A stretch of 36,444 nucleotides of DNA from Chloroflexota bacterium (GTDB taxonomy: Bacteria > Chloroflexota > Dehalococcoidia > Lucifugimonadales > JACPCK01). Below, piece after piece: positions 26,113 through 34,706 of the stretch. Positions within the stretch are counted from its first letter, which is position 1, and every line of letters begins with the position of its first letter. Position numbers and translations under genes: made by a program. A model generated the notes under the pieces. The model was not told the origin of the DNA. It worked only from the letters and a program-made list of their open reading frames with translations, and did no database searches. The stretch is from contig JACPCK010000017.1 of assembly GCA_016179845.1 (NCBI GenBank), positions 1 through 36,444 on the forward strand, in the 5' to 3' direction.

Positions 26113-27374
26113 GGCAGCCTCTGCTGCCCATAGTGCAGGGGTGGAGGTCGCGTATTGCTGCCTTGCTGAGGCGGTCCAATGTTGTTCTGGTCCTGACAGC
26201 GATAGCCCTGGTGTTTGCCATGGCCACTGGTTTCATCCTGCTCTACCGGCTGGTCTACCTCCTTGGGCTGGTCTGGATTCTTGGCCTCTTGTGGTGCCGT
26301 CTTGGTCTGCGGGGCCTTCAGGTTACCGCTGTACGGAGGGCGCGGAAGGCGCAGGTGGGGGATAGCCTGGTCACGGTGGTGGGAGTCCAGAACTCCTCAT
26401 GGTTGCCCAAGCTATGGGTCGAGGTGGGGGACCTGACAGACCTGCCCGTCCCTGTGGCTGGCCAGGTCATAAACGTCGCACCTCATCGTAGTGTTGAATG
26501 GCAGACGTCTACCCTCCTCAAGAAACGCGGTGTGTATACCCTGGGGCCGGTCAGGGCCTCGGTCGCGGACCCCTTTGGAATCCACGCCAGCCAGCGCTAT
26601 TTTGGTGGGACTCAGGAGCTGGCGGTTTATCCAGCAACGGTGGACTTGCCCTATTTCCACCTGCCGCTGGCAGAGCTGGTCGGCGAAGAAGTTGCAAGAC
26701 AGCGCTCCTACCAGGTGAGCCCTTCAGCTTCCAGTGTCCGGGAGTACGCTTATGGGGATACGCTGAACCGTATTCACTGGCCCTCCACTGCCAGGATGGG
26801 CCGCCTCATGGTGAAGGAGTTTGATGTGGGGGAGGGCAGTATCATCTGGGTCTTTCTGGACCTGGAGCGGCGGGCGCAGGCTGGCGATGAGGTGGACAAC
26901 AGCGAGGAGGTCCAGGTAAGCATAGCTGCCTCTCTGGTGAAGAAGTATCTCAACGAAGACTGGTCTGTGGGCCTGGTGGCCAATGGGGGGGACCGCTATG
27001 TGCTATCGGCTGAGTCTGGGAGTGCCAGGTTAGAGCAGGCCCTGGAGTTTCTCACCAGGGCTCGTGCCGATGGGACGACCCCCCTGGGGAAGGTTATTGC
27101 AGGCGCTGGCTCCCTTCTGGGGCCCCTATCTACGATGCTATTGGTCACTCCTTCTCTGGATCCCGAGTGGACCAGGGCCCTGGACTCGATTCTGAGGCGC
27201 CGAGTCAGGGCAGCGGTCATTCTGGTAGAGCCTTCTTCCTTCGGGGCAAAGGGCGGGGCAAAGGGGGACTCTTCCGCCGTGATTCAGCATGTCCGGCTGC
27301 GAGGGGTGCCGGTCTACACTGTGAGGAGGGGTGACGACCTTGGCAAGGCCCTTCACTATCGGAACGCTCAGTAG
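26070..27374 (+). CDS. DUF58 domain protein
   Basis: This is a 434-residue protein with two N-terminal membrane helices (roughly residues 38-55 and 58-80) and a C-terminal cytoplasmic or exposed DUF58 region. The family motif is clear as REYAYGDTLNRIHWPSTARMG followed by LMVKEFD. DUF58 proteins usually accompany a MoxR AAA+ ATPase and a transglutaminase-like protein, and their job is poorly known; a von Willebrand-like fold is proposed. Here the transglutaminase follows after 20 bases but no MoxR gene is in the window. ATG 26070 gives the earliest well-placed start and overlaps the upstream gene. Confidence 0.9.
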   Translation: MVERLARERGRPGLRQPLLPIVQGWRSRIAALLRRSNVVLVLTAIALVFAMATGFILLYRLVYLLGLVWILGLLWCRLGLRGLQVTAVRRARKAQVGDSLVTVVGVQNSSWLPKLWVEVGDLTDLPVPVAGQVINVAPHRSVEWQTSTLLKKRGVYTLGPVRASVADPFGIHASQRYFGGTQELAVYPATVDLPYFHLPLAELVGEEVARQRSYQVSPSASSVREYAYGDTLNRIHWPSTARMGRLMVKEFDVGEGSIIWVFLDLERRAQAGDEVDNSEEVQVSIAASLVKKYLNEDWSVGLVANGGDRYVLSAESGSARLEQALEFLTRARADGTTPLGKVIAGAGSLLGPLSTMLLVTPSLDPEWTRALDSILRRRVRAAVILVEPSSFGAKGGAKGDSSAVIQHVRLRGVPVYTVRRGDDLGKALHYRNAQ

Positions 27375-27394
27375 AAACTACAAAGGTAGCTTCC

Positions 27395-29983
27395 ATGGCC
27401 GTGGATAGAACGTCAATACAGAAGGTAGGAGATAGGCCCGGCGCCCGCGTGGCCTGGGCTTTCTTGGACAGGGTGCTGGCTAAGGATGCCTGGCTGACCT
27501 TCCTGCTGCTGCTGAGCCTCCTATTCATTGTGGCCAGCTCCATTGAGGAGGCCCACTGGGTAGAGGCCCCGCCTCTGCTGAGTACCGCTACCGTGGCTGC
27601 CCTTGCTGGCCTCCTGGTGGGCAGGAGTCGGCGGTGGGTCCCCTTGGCCCAGGTGGGGGCCCTTATTTTGGGCGCCGCCGTGGTATACCTTCACTGCGTG
27701 GTCCTGACGGAGGCAGGGTTTGCCCCCGAAGGGTTTACCGAGTTGAATCGCCGCGTCTACATGTGGTGGAAGGCGGTTCTCGGAGGGGGCATAAGCACCG
27801 ACCTTCTGCCCTTTGCGCTCATCTTGACAGCTCTAACCTGGCTGGTGAGCTACCTCGCCTCTTGGTTCTTGTTCCGCTACAACAACTTCTGGGGAGCGGT
27901 GCTTCTTCCTGGAATCGCTATCCTCACCAACCTGAGCTACCTCCCTGCGGAATACTTTATCTACTTCTTCCTTTTCCTGTTTGTCGCCCTGTTGCTGGTG
28001 GTAAGGGTTACGTCCCTTCAGCGCATGACCCTCTGGCGGGAAAAGGGGACGCTTTACCCAGGCGCATCAGGAGTGATGGCCCTTTTCACCTCCCAGTGGC
28101 TGGCTGCGGCCATCTTGCTGGTGGCCCTCTTTCTACCCCTCCGATCGAAGGTGGTACCGGCTCTGGACCTCCTGTGGGGGAAGGCCAGGTGGCCGGCTAA
28201 CCGGATGGAGCAGGAGTTCACCCGCCTCTTCTCTTCGATACCGTCCAGGAAGCCTGGCTCCCTGCGTCCTCTCGGTGACTACCTCGCTTTTCAGGGCCTC
28301 AACCTCAGTGAAACGCCCCTATTCTATGCGGATGCGCCGGCTCCTCTTTTCTGGCAGGTGAAGTCCTACTCCTTCTACAGCTCCCAGGGGTGGAGAACGG
28401 AGGATACACAGGTGGTGCCTTTCAGGGCCAGCCCGGCGGAAACCCGCGGCGCCTATAAAGCGCAGGTAGAGTTCTCTTACTACATAAGCGTGGTGGCCCC
28501 GACGACTCACTACTACACCGCGGGGCAGGTGGTGACGCTGAATGTGCCGGCCCAGGTTGAGGTGCATGGGGGCAAGTCCTACCTGTTAGACCTTCGGGAT
28601 AGCAAAAAGGTCTCGGGGCTTCCGGAGGACCTCAGGAGGGCGGCTTCCCGCCTTGCGCAGGATGGGGCGTCGGGGATAGAGGGGGGGGACTGGGCATCTG
28701 TGGTGCGTGGTTTCCTCCCCAGGGACGTGGTGATAACGCGGGTAATTAGGGAGTCCGGCGACGGCCGTGAGGCGGCTGTCAGAATCGAGCCTGGCGGGGG
28801 GTACGCAGCCTCGCTGGTTGAGGCGCTCCGGGACGCCAGGCGGATTCTGGCCCTGGAAGTGACACGCAGAGGGCCCGGCACAGCGGACTTCGTATCGGTA
28901 CGACCGGAAGTCCGTATTGTTAACAACCTCACCTACGGCGTCACCGCCACCTATAGCCTGGCTACGGAGGAGGAGCTGAGGTCCGGCACAGGCTATCCTG
29001 TGTGGGTGACAGACCGATACCTGCAGTTGCCCGGTACCGTGCCTCAGAGGGTGAGGGACCTGGCCGCCTCCCTCACGCGGCGGCAGGGCAACTCCTACGA
29101 CAAGGCATCGGCCATAGAGGAGTACCTGAGGAAATACAAGTATAACCCTAAGGTAGATGCGATCCCATTCAACTTCGACGCTGCCGACTATTTTCTGTTT
29201 GAGAGCAAGGAGGGCTACAGCGACCACTTTGCCTCAGCTATGACGGTGATGCTCCGTAGCATAGGGATACCAACTCGCATGGTGGTCGGCTTCGGCCCAG
29301 GTTCTGTGGACATGGAGGAGCCCGACGCCCCCATTTACGTGATCAGAGAGAAGGACAGCCACTCCTGGCCGCAGGTCTACTTCTCTGAATACGGTTGGAT
29401 CGACTTTGAGCCAACCCCCATCTACTTGCGGCGTCCAAGGGGAGACCTGGCCCTCTGGGGGGGCCTGACGGGGGGCCTCGATTCTGAGGGCTCAATGGCG
29501 GAAGTGGAGCAAGAGCCAACCTTCGAGGAGTTGCCGCAAGACGAGTTCATAGGCACAGAACCCAGCCGAAAGCTGGGTGGCCTGGGGCCGCTCCCTCTCC
29601 CCTTCATCTTCTTCGGTTCCCCCCTGGGCACCGGGGGCATCCTCTTCGGTATGTTTCTCCTGTTCTGGGGGATGGTCTTCTGGGCTGCGTGGCGCATCAT
29701 CTTCGTGAGGCTACCCGTTCCTGAGCTGGCCTACGAAAAGATGTGTCGCCTGGCTTCCATATTTGGGCTAGCGCCCAAGTACCATCAGACCCCTCAGGAG
29801 TACTGCCGTTCCCTGGAGAAGGTCATGCCCAAGGCAGCCGAGGACCTCTACGTCTTGGGGGAGACCTACAGCCGAAGGCGCTACAGCCAGCGGCCCCTGG
29901 CTGGGGGGGAGGCGTCCCGCGTGAGGGCTGCCTGGTCTAGGGTGCGGCGGGCCCTTCTTCGCCGCTTGCTAGGTGGCGTGTAG
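27395..29983 (+). CDS. Membrane transglutaminase-like protein with Cys-to-Ser change
   Basis: This is an 862-residue protein. The N-terminal third holds about six to seven membrane helices (DUF3488-like layout), then a large extracytoplasmic region with a transglutaminase-like core, a further helix near residue 760 and a DUF4129-like tail (YSRRRYSQRPLAGGEA). In the core, the family GYCxHFASAM block reads GYSDHFASAM, so the nucleophile position is Ser609. The other triad members are present: His656 in DSHSWPQVYF and Asp670 in GWIDFEPTP. ATG 27395 has AAAGGTAG seven bases before it. The last gene of the operon, it likely acts with the DUF58 protein on cell-surface substrates. A Ser nucleophile could still allow hydrolase or acyl-transfer chemistry, or mark a binding-only protein. 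Confidence 0.9.
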   Translation: MAVDRTSIQKVGDRPGARVAWAFLDRVLAKDAWLTFLLLLSLLFIVASSIEEAHWVEAPPLLSTATVAALAGLLVGRSRRWVPLAQVGALILGAAVVYLHCVVLTEAGFAPEGFTELNRRVYMWWKAVLGGGISTDLLPFALILTALTWLVSYLASWFLFRYNNFWGAVLLPGIAILTNLSYLPAEYFIYFFLFLFVALLLVVRVTSLQRMTLWREKGTLYPGASGVMALFTSQWLAAAILLVALFLPLRSKVVPALDLLWGKARWPANRMEQEFTRLFSSIPSRKPGSLRPLGDYLAFQGLNLSETPLFYADAPAPLFWQVKSYSFYSSQGWRTEDTQVVPFRASPAETRGAYKAQVEFSYYISVVAPTTHYYTAGQVVTLNVPAQVEVHGGKSYLLDLRDSKKVSGLPEDLRRAASRLAQDGASGIEGGDWASVVRGFLPRDVVITRVIRESGDGREAAVRIEPGGGYAASLVEALRDARRILALEVTRRGPGTADFVSVRPEVRIVNNLTYGVTATYSLATEEELRSGTGYPVWVTDRYLQLPGTVPQRVRDLAASLTRRQGNSYDKASAIEEYLRKYKYNPKVDAIPFNFDAADYFLFESKEGYSDHFASAMTVMLRSIGIPTRMVVGFGPGSVDMEEPDAPIYVIREKDSHSWPQVYFSEYGWIDFEPTPIYLRRPRGDLALWGGLTGGLDSEGSMAEVEQEPTFEELPQDEFIGTEPSRKLGGLGPLPLPFIFFGSPLGTGGILFGMFLLFWGMVFWAAWRIIFVRLPVPELAYEKMCRLASIFGLAPKYHQTPQEYCRSLEKVMPKAAEDLYVLGETYSRRRYSQRPLAGGEASRVRAAWSRVRRALLRRLLGGV

Positions 29984-30065
29984 TTGGGCTGCCCGCCTCT
30001 GATAAATAGCCTCTGCTGGGCCATCCCTTGCCGTCGCTCGGGGAGAGGTCAGCGGGGCAATCGGC

Positions 30066-31307
30066 TCAAGGGGCAAAGGAGACCTTGAACAACTGGTCAT
30101 CATCGCGAGTAGGAAAGCCGCGGCCGTCCCGGTTATTGTTGATGAAGTAGAGGGCTCCGTCGGGCCCCTCCGCTACGTCCCGCAGGCGGCCCAGGTCGCC
30201 GACGAAGAGCTTCTGGAGAAGCGTCGCGCGGTCGTAGGCAGGCGGCGCCAGGGTTACCTGAGCCAGGTGAGTCCCTCGAAGGTTAGCGAAGAGGAGGGTC
30301 CCTTTCCAGCCTGGTATCTGACTTGCGGTATAGAAGGTGGCGCCTGAGGGAGCCCACGTGGCGTCGGGGCCGCTCTCCATGAGGGGGTCTCGGAAGCGTG
30401 GGTCCAGGGCGATGCCCACCACATGGGGCCAACCGTAGTTGCCGCCAGGGAGGATCAGGTTCAGCTCATCACGTCCCTGGGGCCCGTGCTCGGTCGAGTA
30501 AAGCTGGCGCGTCGTAGGATGCCAGGCCAGCCCCTGGGGGTTTCGATGGCCGTAGCTATAGACGGGCGAATTGGGGAACGGGTTGTCCTGGGGTATGGAG
30601 CCGTCGGCCTGGATTCTAAGAATCTTCCCTGCCATGGAGCCCAAGTCCTGGGCTGAGAAGGGGTTGGCGGCGTCGCCTGTGGTGATATAGAGGAGGCCGT
30701 CGGGCCCGAACTTTATCCTCCCTCCGTCGTGGATGGAGGCAGCAGGAATCTTGTCGAGGATAACCGTCAGGTCGGCGCCTCGCCCTGCTCGTTCGGTGAG
30801 GCGGGCCACGCGGTTCCACCGGCCGCCGCGGGCATCCCAGTAGGTGTAGTAGACATAAACATAGCCGTTCTCGGAGAAGCGTGGGTCCAGGGCGATACCC
30901 AAGAGACCGCCCTCGCCTTCGACAGCCACCTCAAGGGTAGCCCAAGGGTCGGGCAGCAGCCGGCCATCCCTGCTCACACGGACAGCGCCCTTCCTTTCGG
31001 TGAGGAAGATGCGCCCGTCGGGGGCGAAGGCCAGGCTCCAGGGGATTTCCAGGCCCTTGGCCACCGATTCCAGCTTGAGCCTGGAGCCCGGTGGTGGACG
31101 GGGGGCAGGCGTTGGGGTGGCCGTCGCTGTAGGCGTTGGCCTGGGCGTAGGAGTAGGCGAAGGTAACGGAGAAGACGTGGGAGTGGGTGCCTGGCCGGGG
31201 GTAGGCGTGACAGTTGGAGATGGAACCTGACAGGCCAGGATGAAGGTCAGCATGAGGATTAGAAGCGGTGGAAGACGAAACAAGGGCGTTGGCTTACGCC
31301 TTCTCAC
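30066..31307 (-). CDS. PQQ-dependent glucose/sorbosone dehydrogenase-like lipoprotein
   Basis: This is a secreted lipoprotein of about 413 residues with a six-bladed beta-propeller of the glucose/sorbosone dehydrogenase (soluble aldose dehydrogenase) family. Family landmarks are IPWSLAFAPDGRIFLTER, HDGGRIKFGPDGLLYITTGD, YSYGHRNPQGLAWHP and EHGPQGRDELNLI. The start is taken as GTG 31307, giving a basic, hydrophobic signal peptide ending in lipobox ILAC (Cys26), then a Thr/Pro-rich linker. ATG 31340 is possible but overlaps the DtxR gene more and delays the signal peptide. It likely oxidises aldoses or related alcohols with PQQ outside the membrane. Its start overlaps the metal regulator gene by 14 bases. 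Confidence 0.9.
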   Translation of the reverse strand: MRRRKPTPLFRLPPLLILMLTFILACQVPSPTVTPTPGQAPTPTSSPLPSPTPTPRPTPTATATPTPAPRPPPGSRLKLESVAKGLEIPWSLAFAPDGRIFLTERKGAVRVSRDGRLLPDPWATLEVAVEGEGGLLGIALDPRFSENGYVYVYYTYWDARGGRWNRVARLTERAGRGADLTVILDKIPAASIHDGGRIKFGPDGLLYITTGDAANPFSAQDLGSMAGKILRIQADGSIPQDNPFPNSPVYSYGHRNPQGLAWHPTTRQLYSTEHGPQGRDELNLILPGGNYGWPHVVGIALDPRFRDPLMESGPDATWAPSGATFYTASQIPGWKGTLLFANLRGTHLAQVTLAPPAYDRATLLQKLFVGDLGRLRDVAEGPDGALYFINNNRDGRGFPTRDDDQLFKVSFAP

Positions 31308-32046
31308 CGTCGAGGGGTCTGACCCAAATCCTGGAGGCAACCTGGTACCCCAGCGCCACGGGCTGACCGTCTACTTGCATCTGGATTATCCCACGATAGG
31401 GGGCCACGTCCGTCAGGGAGACCAGGTGGCCGGGGAGGCATCCTACCTCCACCAGAAACTTGAGCAGGGCCTGGTCCTCCTCTGGGATCTTCTCTACCAC
31501 AAAGGTCTGTCCGCCTCGGGCCCTGTCCAGCGGTAGGATCTCCTGCTGAGAGGGAGAGTATCCGCTTCCCGGGATGGGGCGGCCAAAGGGGCATGTAGTG
31601 GGGTTGTGCAGCCTCTCGGCGATCCTGGCCTCTAGCTCTGGGGAGATGGCATGCTCCAGCCTGTGGGCCTCAATATGGGCGTTGTGAAGCTCCAGCCCGA
31701 GGAGGTCGACAACGAGGCGTTCCGCTAGCCTGTGGCGGCGGACCATAGCCTCGGCGAGGGGGAGACCCTGGGGCGTAAGCTGGATCTCCTTGTCCGGGGC
31801 GACCTGCACCAGCCCCTCCCGGACCAGCCGATGTACCATCCCCGCCACTGAAGGGAGAGACGTGCCCAGCCCTTCGGTAGCCGGTATCTGTTTCAGATAG
31901 TCTGCCAGTTGGCCCAGGGAGACCCTCACCCCTTCCTCTTTGAGCACGTAGAGAGATAAAAGGTAGTTCTCCGCCACCGGCGAGAGTCGGTGGCCCGTAG
32001 GAAGCCGGTGGACGGGTGGCTTCTGCCCCTTCTTGCCCTTGGCCAT
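31294..32046 (-). CDS. DtxR/MntR-family metal-dependent regulator
   Basis: This is a 250-residue DNA-binding repressor of the DtxR family with an N-terminal winged helix (about residues 22-90), the metal-binding dimerisation domain (EAHRLEHAISPE and TTCPFGRPIPG) and a C-terminal FeoA/SH3-like domain (about 175-245). It likely senses Fe or Mn. The recognition-helix region carries a short insertion (IPATEGLG) compared with common members. ATG 32046 is 37 bases after the response regulator stop on the same strand. Its stop overlaps the sugar dehydrogenase start, suggesting that pair is co-translated and possibly metal-controlled. No binding site could be identified. Confidence 0.92.
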   Translation of the reverse strand: MAKGKKGQKPPVHRLPTGHRLSPVAENYLLSLYVLKEEGVRVSLGQLADYLKQIPATEGLGTSLPSVAGMVHRLVREGLVQVAPDKEIQLTPQGLPLAEAMVRRHRLAERLVVDLLGLELHNAHIEAHRLEHAISPELEARIAERLHNPTTCPFGRPIPGSGYSPSQQEILPLDRARGGQTFVVEKIPEEDQALLKFLVEVGCLPGHLVSLTDVAPYRGIIQMQVDGQPVALGYQVASRIWVRPLDGEKA

Positions 32047-32083
32047 TCAGAGCGCTCTTCTCAGCACTTACCCGGTCTACAAT

Positions 32084-32749
32084 TTACCACGTTGGAGCCT
32101 TTAGCTCGACGAGGCCAGTCCGCAGGGCCTTAACGGCGGCCTGGGTCCTGTCCGATACGTCCAGCTTGGTCAGCAGGTTCTGGACGTGCTTCTTGACCGT
32201 GATCGTGGCGAGCCCCAGGGCCCTGGCGATCTCCTTGTTGCTAGCCCCGTCCGTAATCAGTTTCAGCACCTGGTTCTCCCGCAGGGTCAGCTTGCCAGCG
32301 ACCATTGATTCATCCCCTCTCTGGCGGCTTAGCAAAGCTATGCCAGGCCTTTGGGCCGAAGAGCGTTTGACAAGGACCCCGCCTTCCACGGCGCTGTGGA
32401 TGGACTGGATTATGAGCTCCGCTGAAGAGTCCTTGGCCAGATAGCCGACGGCGCCGGCCTCAAGGGCCTGAAGGACGTATTCGTCATGGTCGTAGGCCGT
32501 AAGGATGATGACGTTTGCCGAAGGGAGTCGCACTTTGATCTCCCGGGTCGCCCTCAGGCCGTCGGGCCCGGGCAGCCTTATGTCCATCAGGATGACCTGG
32601 GGCCTGAGCTCCAAGGCCAGCCTTACAGCCTCTTCAGAGGTGGACGCCTCTCCCACTACCTCAATCCGGGGGTCGGTTGCAAGGACGGTACGGAGCCCGT
32701 GCCGGACCAGGAGGTGATCGTCTACCAGGAGGACCTGGATTCTGCTCAT
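32084..32749 (-). CDS. NarL/FixJ (LuxR)-type response regulator
   Basis: This is a 221-residue two-component regulator. The receiver domain has acidic residues Asp10/Asp11 and the phospho-acceptor Asp56 (ILMDIRLPG), with the conserved Thr and Lys in ILTAYD and YLAKDS. The C-terminal LuxR helix-turn-helix reads LTLRENQVLKLITDGASNKEIARALG and onward (two pieces). ATG 32749 begins one base after the kinase stop, so the pair is translationally linked. The shared motif upstream of the kinase and the ABC exporter is a good candidate target. Confidence 0.95.
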   Translation of the reverse strand: MSRIQVLLVDDHLLVRHGLRTVLATDPRIEVVGEASTSEEAVRLALELRPQVILMDIRLPGPDGLRATREIKVRLPSANVIILTAYDHDEYVLQALEAGAVGYLAKDSSAELIIQSIHSAVEGGVLVKRSSAQRPGIALLSRQRGDESMVAGKLTLRENQVLKLITDGASNKEIARALGLATITVKKHVQNLLTKLDVSDRTQAAVKALRTGLVELKAPTW

Positions 32750-32750
32750 G

Positions 32751-33500
32751 CTAAGCTCCCTCCGATACTCCTAGGGACTCCTTTGGAAGCCTGAGGGTAA
32801 CAGCGGTGCCGTTGCCCGGGTGACTGACGATGGAAAGCTGCCACCCAAGCCGCTGTGCGCGGTCTCGCATGGCAGACAGCCCACCTACCCTGTGGTCGTT
32901 CAGGGCCTGTGCAACGTCGAAGCCGACACCCCGGTCCTTTATCTCCACGATCACGTCTGGGCCCTTTGCAGCTAGGGCCAGGCGTACGTGCGAAGCCTGG
33001 GCGTGCTTTTGGATGTTGCTGAGGGCCTCATGGACGATGCGTCGCAGGGGTATCTCCATCCCGTAGGGGACAGGCGCATCGGTCTCCCCCAGGAACTCCG
33101 CCTGCCAGCCACACTCCTGGGCTACTTTTTGAAAATCTTCTTGAAGGAGCGATGCAAGGGAGTAGTGGCCCTGTTCGGGACCATGCAGGGTCGCCATGAG
33201 AAGGCGGGCCTCCTGAACGGTCTCCTTGAGGAGAGCGCCAGCCTGAAGGGCCAGGCTCTGAACTGCAGGGGAGTTGCCGGCAAAGGCCTGGATCGCCTGA
33301 AGGAGCTGGAAAGCCGCGACCAGGGGCTGGATGACGCTATCGTGAACCTCGTCGCTCAACTCCTGTCGATAGGCCTGTTGGGCCTCGCCGCTGGCCCTTA
33401 GCAGGAGCTGGATCTGCTCCTCTCTATTGAGTAGCTCCTTCTGTAGTGAAGAGACCATCTGCCTGAGAAGCGGTTGAGTGGGGGCTACACGGCGCGTCAT
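32751..33500 (-). CDS. Cytoplasmic histidine kinase (HisKA_3 type)
   Basis: This is a 249-residue sensor kinase of the NarX/LiaS-like group. The phospho-acceptor is His53 in ELSDEVHDSVIQPL. The ATP-binding part follows, with the N box HEALSNIQKHAQA, the D box DRGVGFD and the G box GNGTAV. There is no signal peptide, membrane helix or recognisable sensory domain, only an N-terminal coiled segment of about 45 residues. It may therefore need a membrane partner or sense a cytoplasmic signal. ATG 33500 has AAGGTGA upstream. A sigma-70 type promoter lies about 110 bases before the start. Confidence 0.93.
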   Translation of the reverse strand: MTRRVAPTQPLLRQMVSSLQKELLNREEQIQLLLRASGEAQQAYRQELSDEVHDSVIQPLVAAFQLLQAIQAFAGNSPAVQSLALQAGALLKETVQEARLLMATLHGPEQGHYSLASLLQEDFQKVAQECGWQAEFLGETDAPVPYGMEIPLRRIVHEALSNIQKHAQASHVRLALAAKGPDVIVEIKDRGVGFDVAQALNDHRVGGLSAMRDRAQRLGWQLSIVSHPGNGTAVTLRLPKESLGVSEGA

Positions 33501-33610
33501 GGGGAGTCACCTTATTCTGGGTCTGGCTCAGACTCTTGGATGGTTTTATGGAAGTATAAGCGCCAGCAGCCAGGAGTACAACACAAAAAGTGGCCATCTT
33601 CTGCCGGCAA

Positions 33611-33650
33611 GAGGGGATAAAAGGGCCTCTTTAGAGCGTTTCAACTGACG
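33611..33650 (-). promoter_or_regulatory. Promoter and shared motif upstream of the two-component operon
   Basis: On the minus strand TTGAAA (33639-33644), a 17-base spacer and TTTATC (33616-33621) form a promoter. The plus-strand block GAGGGGATAAAAGGGCC (33611-33627) and ACTGACG (33644-33650) recur upstream of the ABC exporter. Transcription would start near 33609, giving a leader of about 110 bases. Confidence 0.65.
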
Positions 33651-33674
33651 GTAAGTGTTCTTGGGCCATAAGAG

Positions 33675-34706
33675 CTAAGTGCCGCTAGCTCCGCTGATGT
33701 CCCGTTGCTGGAAGCGGCGGAAGGCTATAGCACCCAGGACAATAATGTATGCCGATAGAACCAGAAAGGCATGGAGATCCCCAGGAAATGCCCCTTCCCC
33801 AGTGAGAAGACCACCCCGGAGAGTCCTCTGCTGATTCCCCGTCATCCAGGCGCTGATGTTGCGCCCCAGGAGGTAGTCGGCCATAGTTTGGAACCAGGCG
33901 AACACGTTGATGAAAATAGCGACTACTATTTGTTCGGCGAAGTAATAGGCCAGGGCTACGGCCATGCCCGCGGCTGATGAAGCAGTGAGAATTGTGACGC
34001 AGGCTGCCAGGGCCAGGTAGGGCAGCAAGCCGAACCATGCCTTGCCGAAGTTTATCATTGCGTCGGTCCAGCCCAAGGCCCCGGGTGCGCCTGCTGGTGG
34101 CTCCGATGCCAGGGCCCCAGCCGCGGCGCTGCTGACCAGGGTCACTATGGCCACAACGACCAGCGCTGCCCCGGCGAGCAGAGATATCAGAACTAGCTTG
34201 GCCGTCAGGTATTGCCACCGCCCCGTGCCCCGGACAAGAACTGCGCGCAATGTGCCCCAGCCGAACTCGGTCCCCAGGGTGGAGGCGGCGAGGATTGCTA
34301 TAAGAAACAGGCCCATCCCCTGGGCCACCCCCAAGGCGTTGGGGATGCTCCCCGGTAGTGTGAAGCCTGAATACATCTCTCGAAGCTGGTCCTGGCGTTC
34401 CACCGTCATTCGAGTGCAACTCAGGCGTAGCTGTTCCAGGACTCCAGGGTCTATGCCGGGAGGAAGGTCAGGGATGCGTCCAGCCAGTAGATCGTTGCAT
34501 GACACCCGAACGCCCCGCTCCCCCGGCCCCCCTGCACCGAGGAAAAACTCGCCACCGCTTTGCACCTGATTTCGGTACGAGAAGAAGGTGCCCCATATAA
34601 AAAGCTGGGAGAATAGGACCATGAGGGCAAGCAGGATCCAGGGCATCCAGCGACGCTGGAGCTTGAACCACTCCCAACGCACCAGGTTGAACACGTGGCC
34701 TATCAC
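33675..34706 (-). CDS. ABC-2 type exporter permease
   Basis: This is a 343-residue membrane permease with six hydrophobic helices: one near the N-terminus (WILLALMVLFSQLFIWG), then a large extracytoplasmic loop of about 80 residues, and five more from about residue 130 on. The segment TEFGWGTLRAVLVRGTGRW is typical of ABC-2 permeases. It pairs with the upstream ATPase, whose stop overlaps this start by 4 bases. The pair probably exports or resists a peptide, drug or lipid; the cargo cannot be named. The large loop with two Cys (SCNDLL and SCTRMT) may form a disulphide. Confidence 0.88.
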   Translation of the reverse strand: MIGHVFNLVRWEWFKLQRRWMPWILLALMVLFSQLFIWGTFFSYRNQVQSGGEFFLGAGGPGERGVRVSCNDLLAGRIPDLPPGIDPGVLEQLRLSCTRMTVERQDQLREMYSGFTLPGSIPNALGVAQGMGLFLIAILAASTLGTEFGWGTLRAVLVRGTGRWQYLTAKLVLISLLAGAALVVVAIVTLVSSAAAGALASEPPAGAPGALGWTDAMINFGKAWFGLLPYLALAACVTILTASSAAGMAVALAYYFAEQIVVAIFINVFAWFQTMADYLLGRNISAWMTGNQQRTLRGGLLTGEGAFPGDLHAFLVLSAYIIVLGAIAFRRFQQRDISGASGT

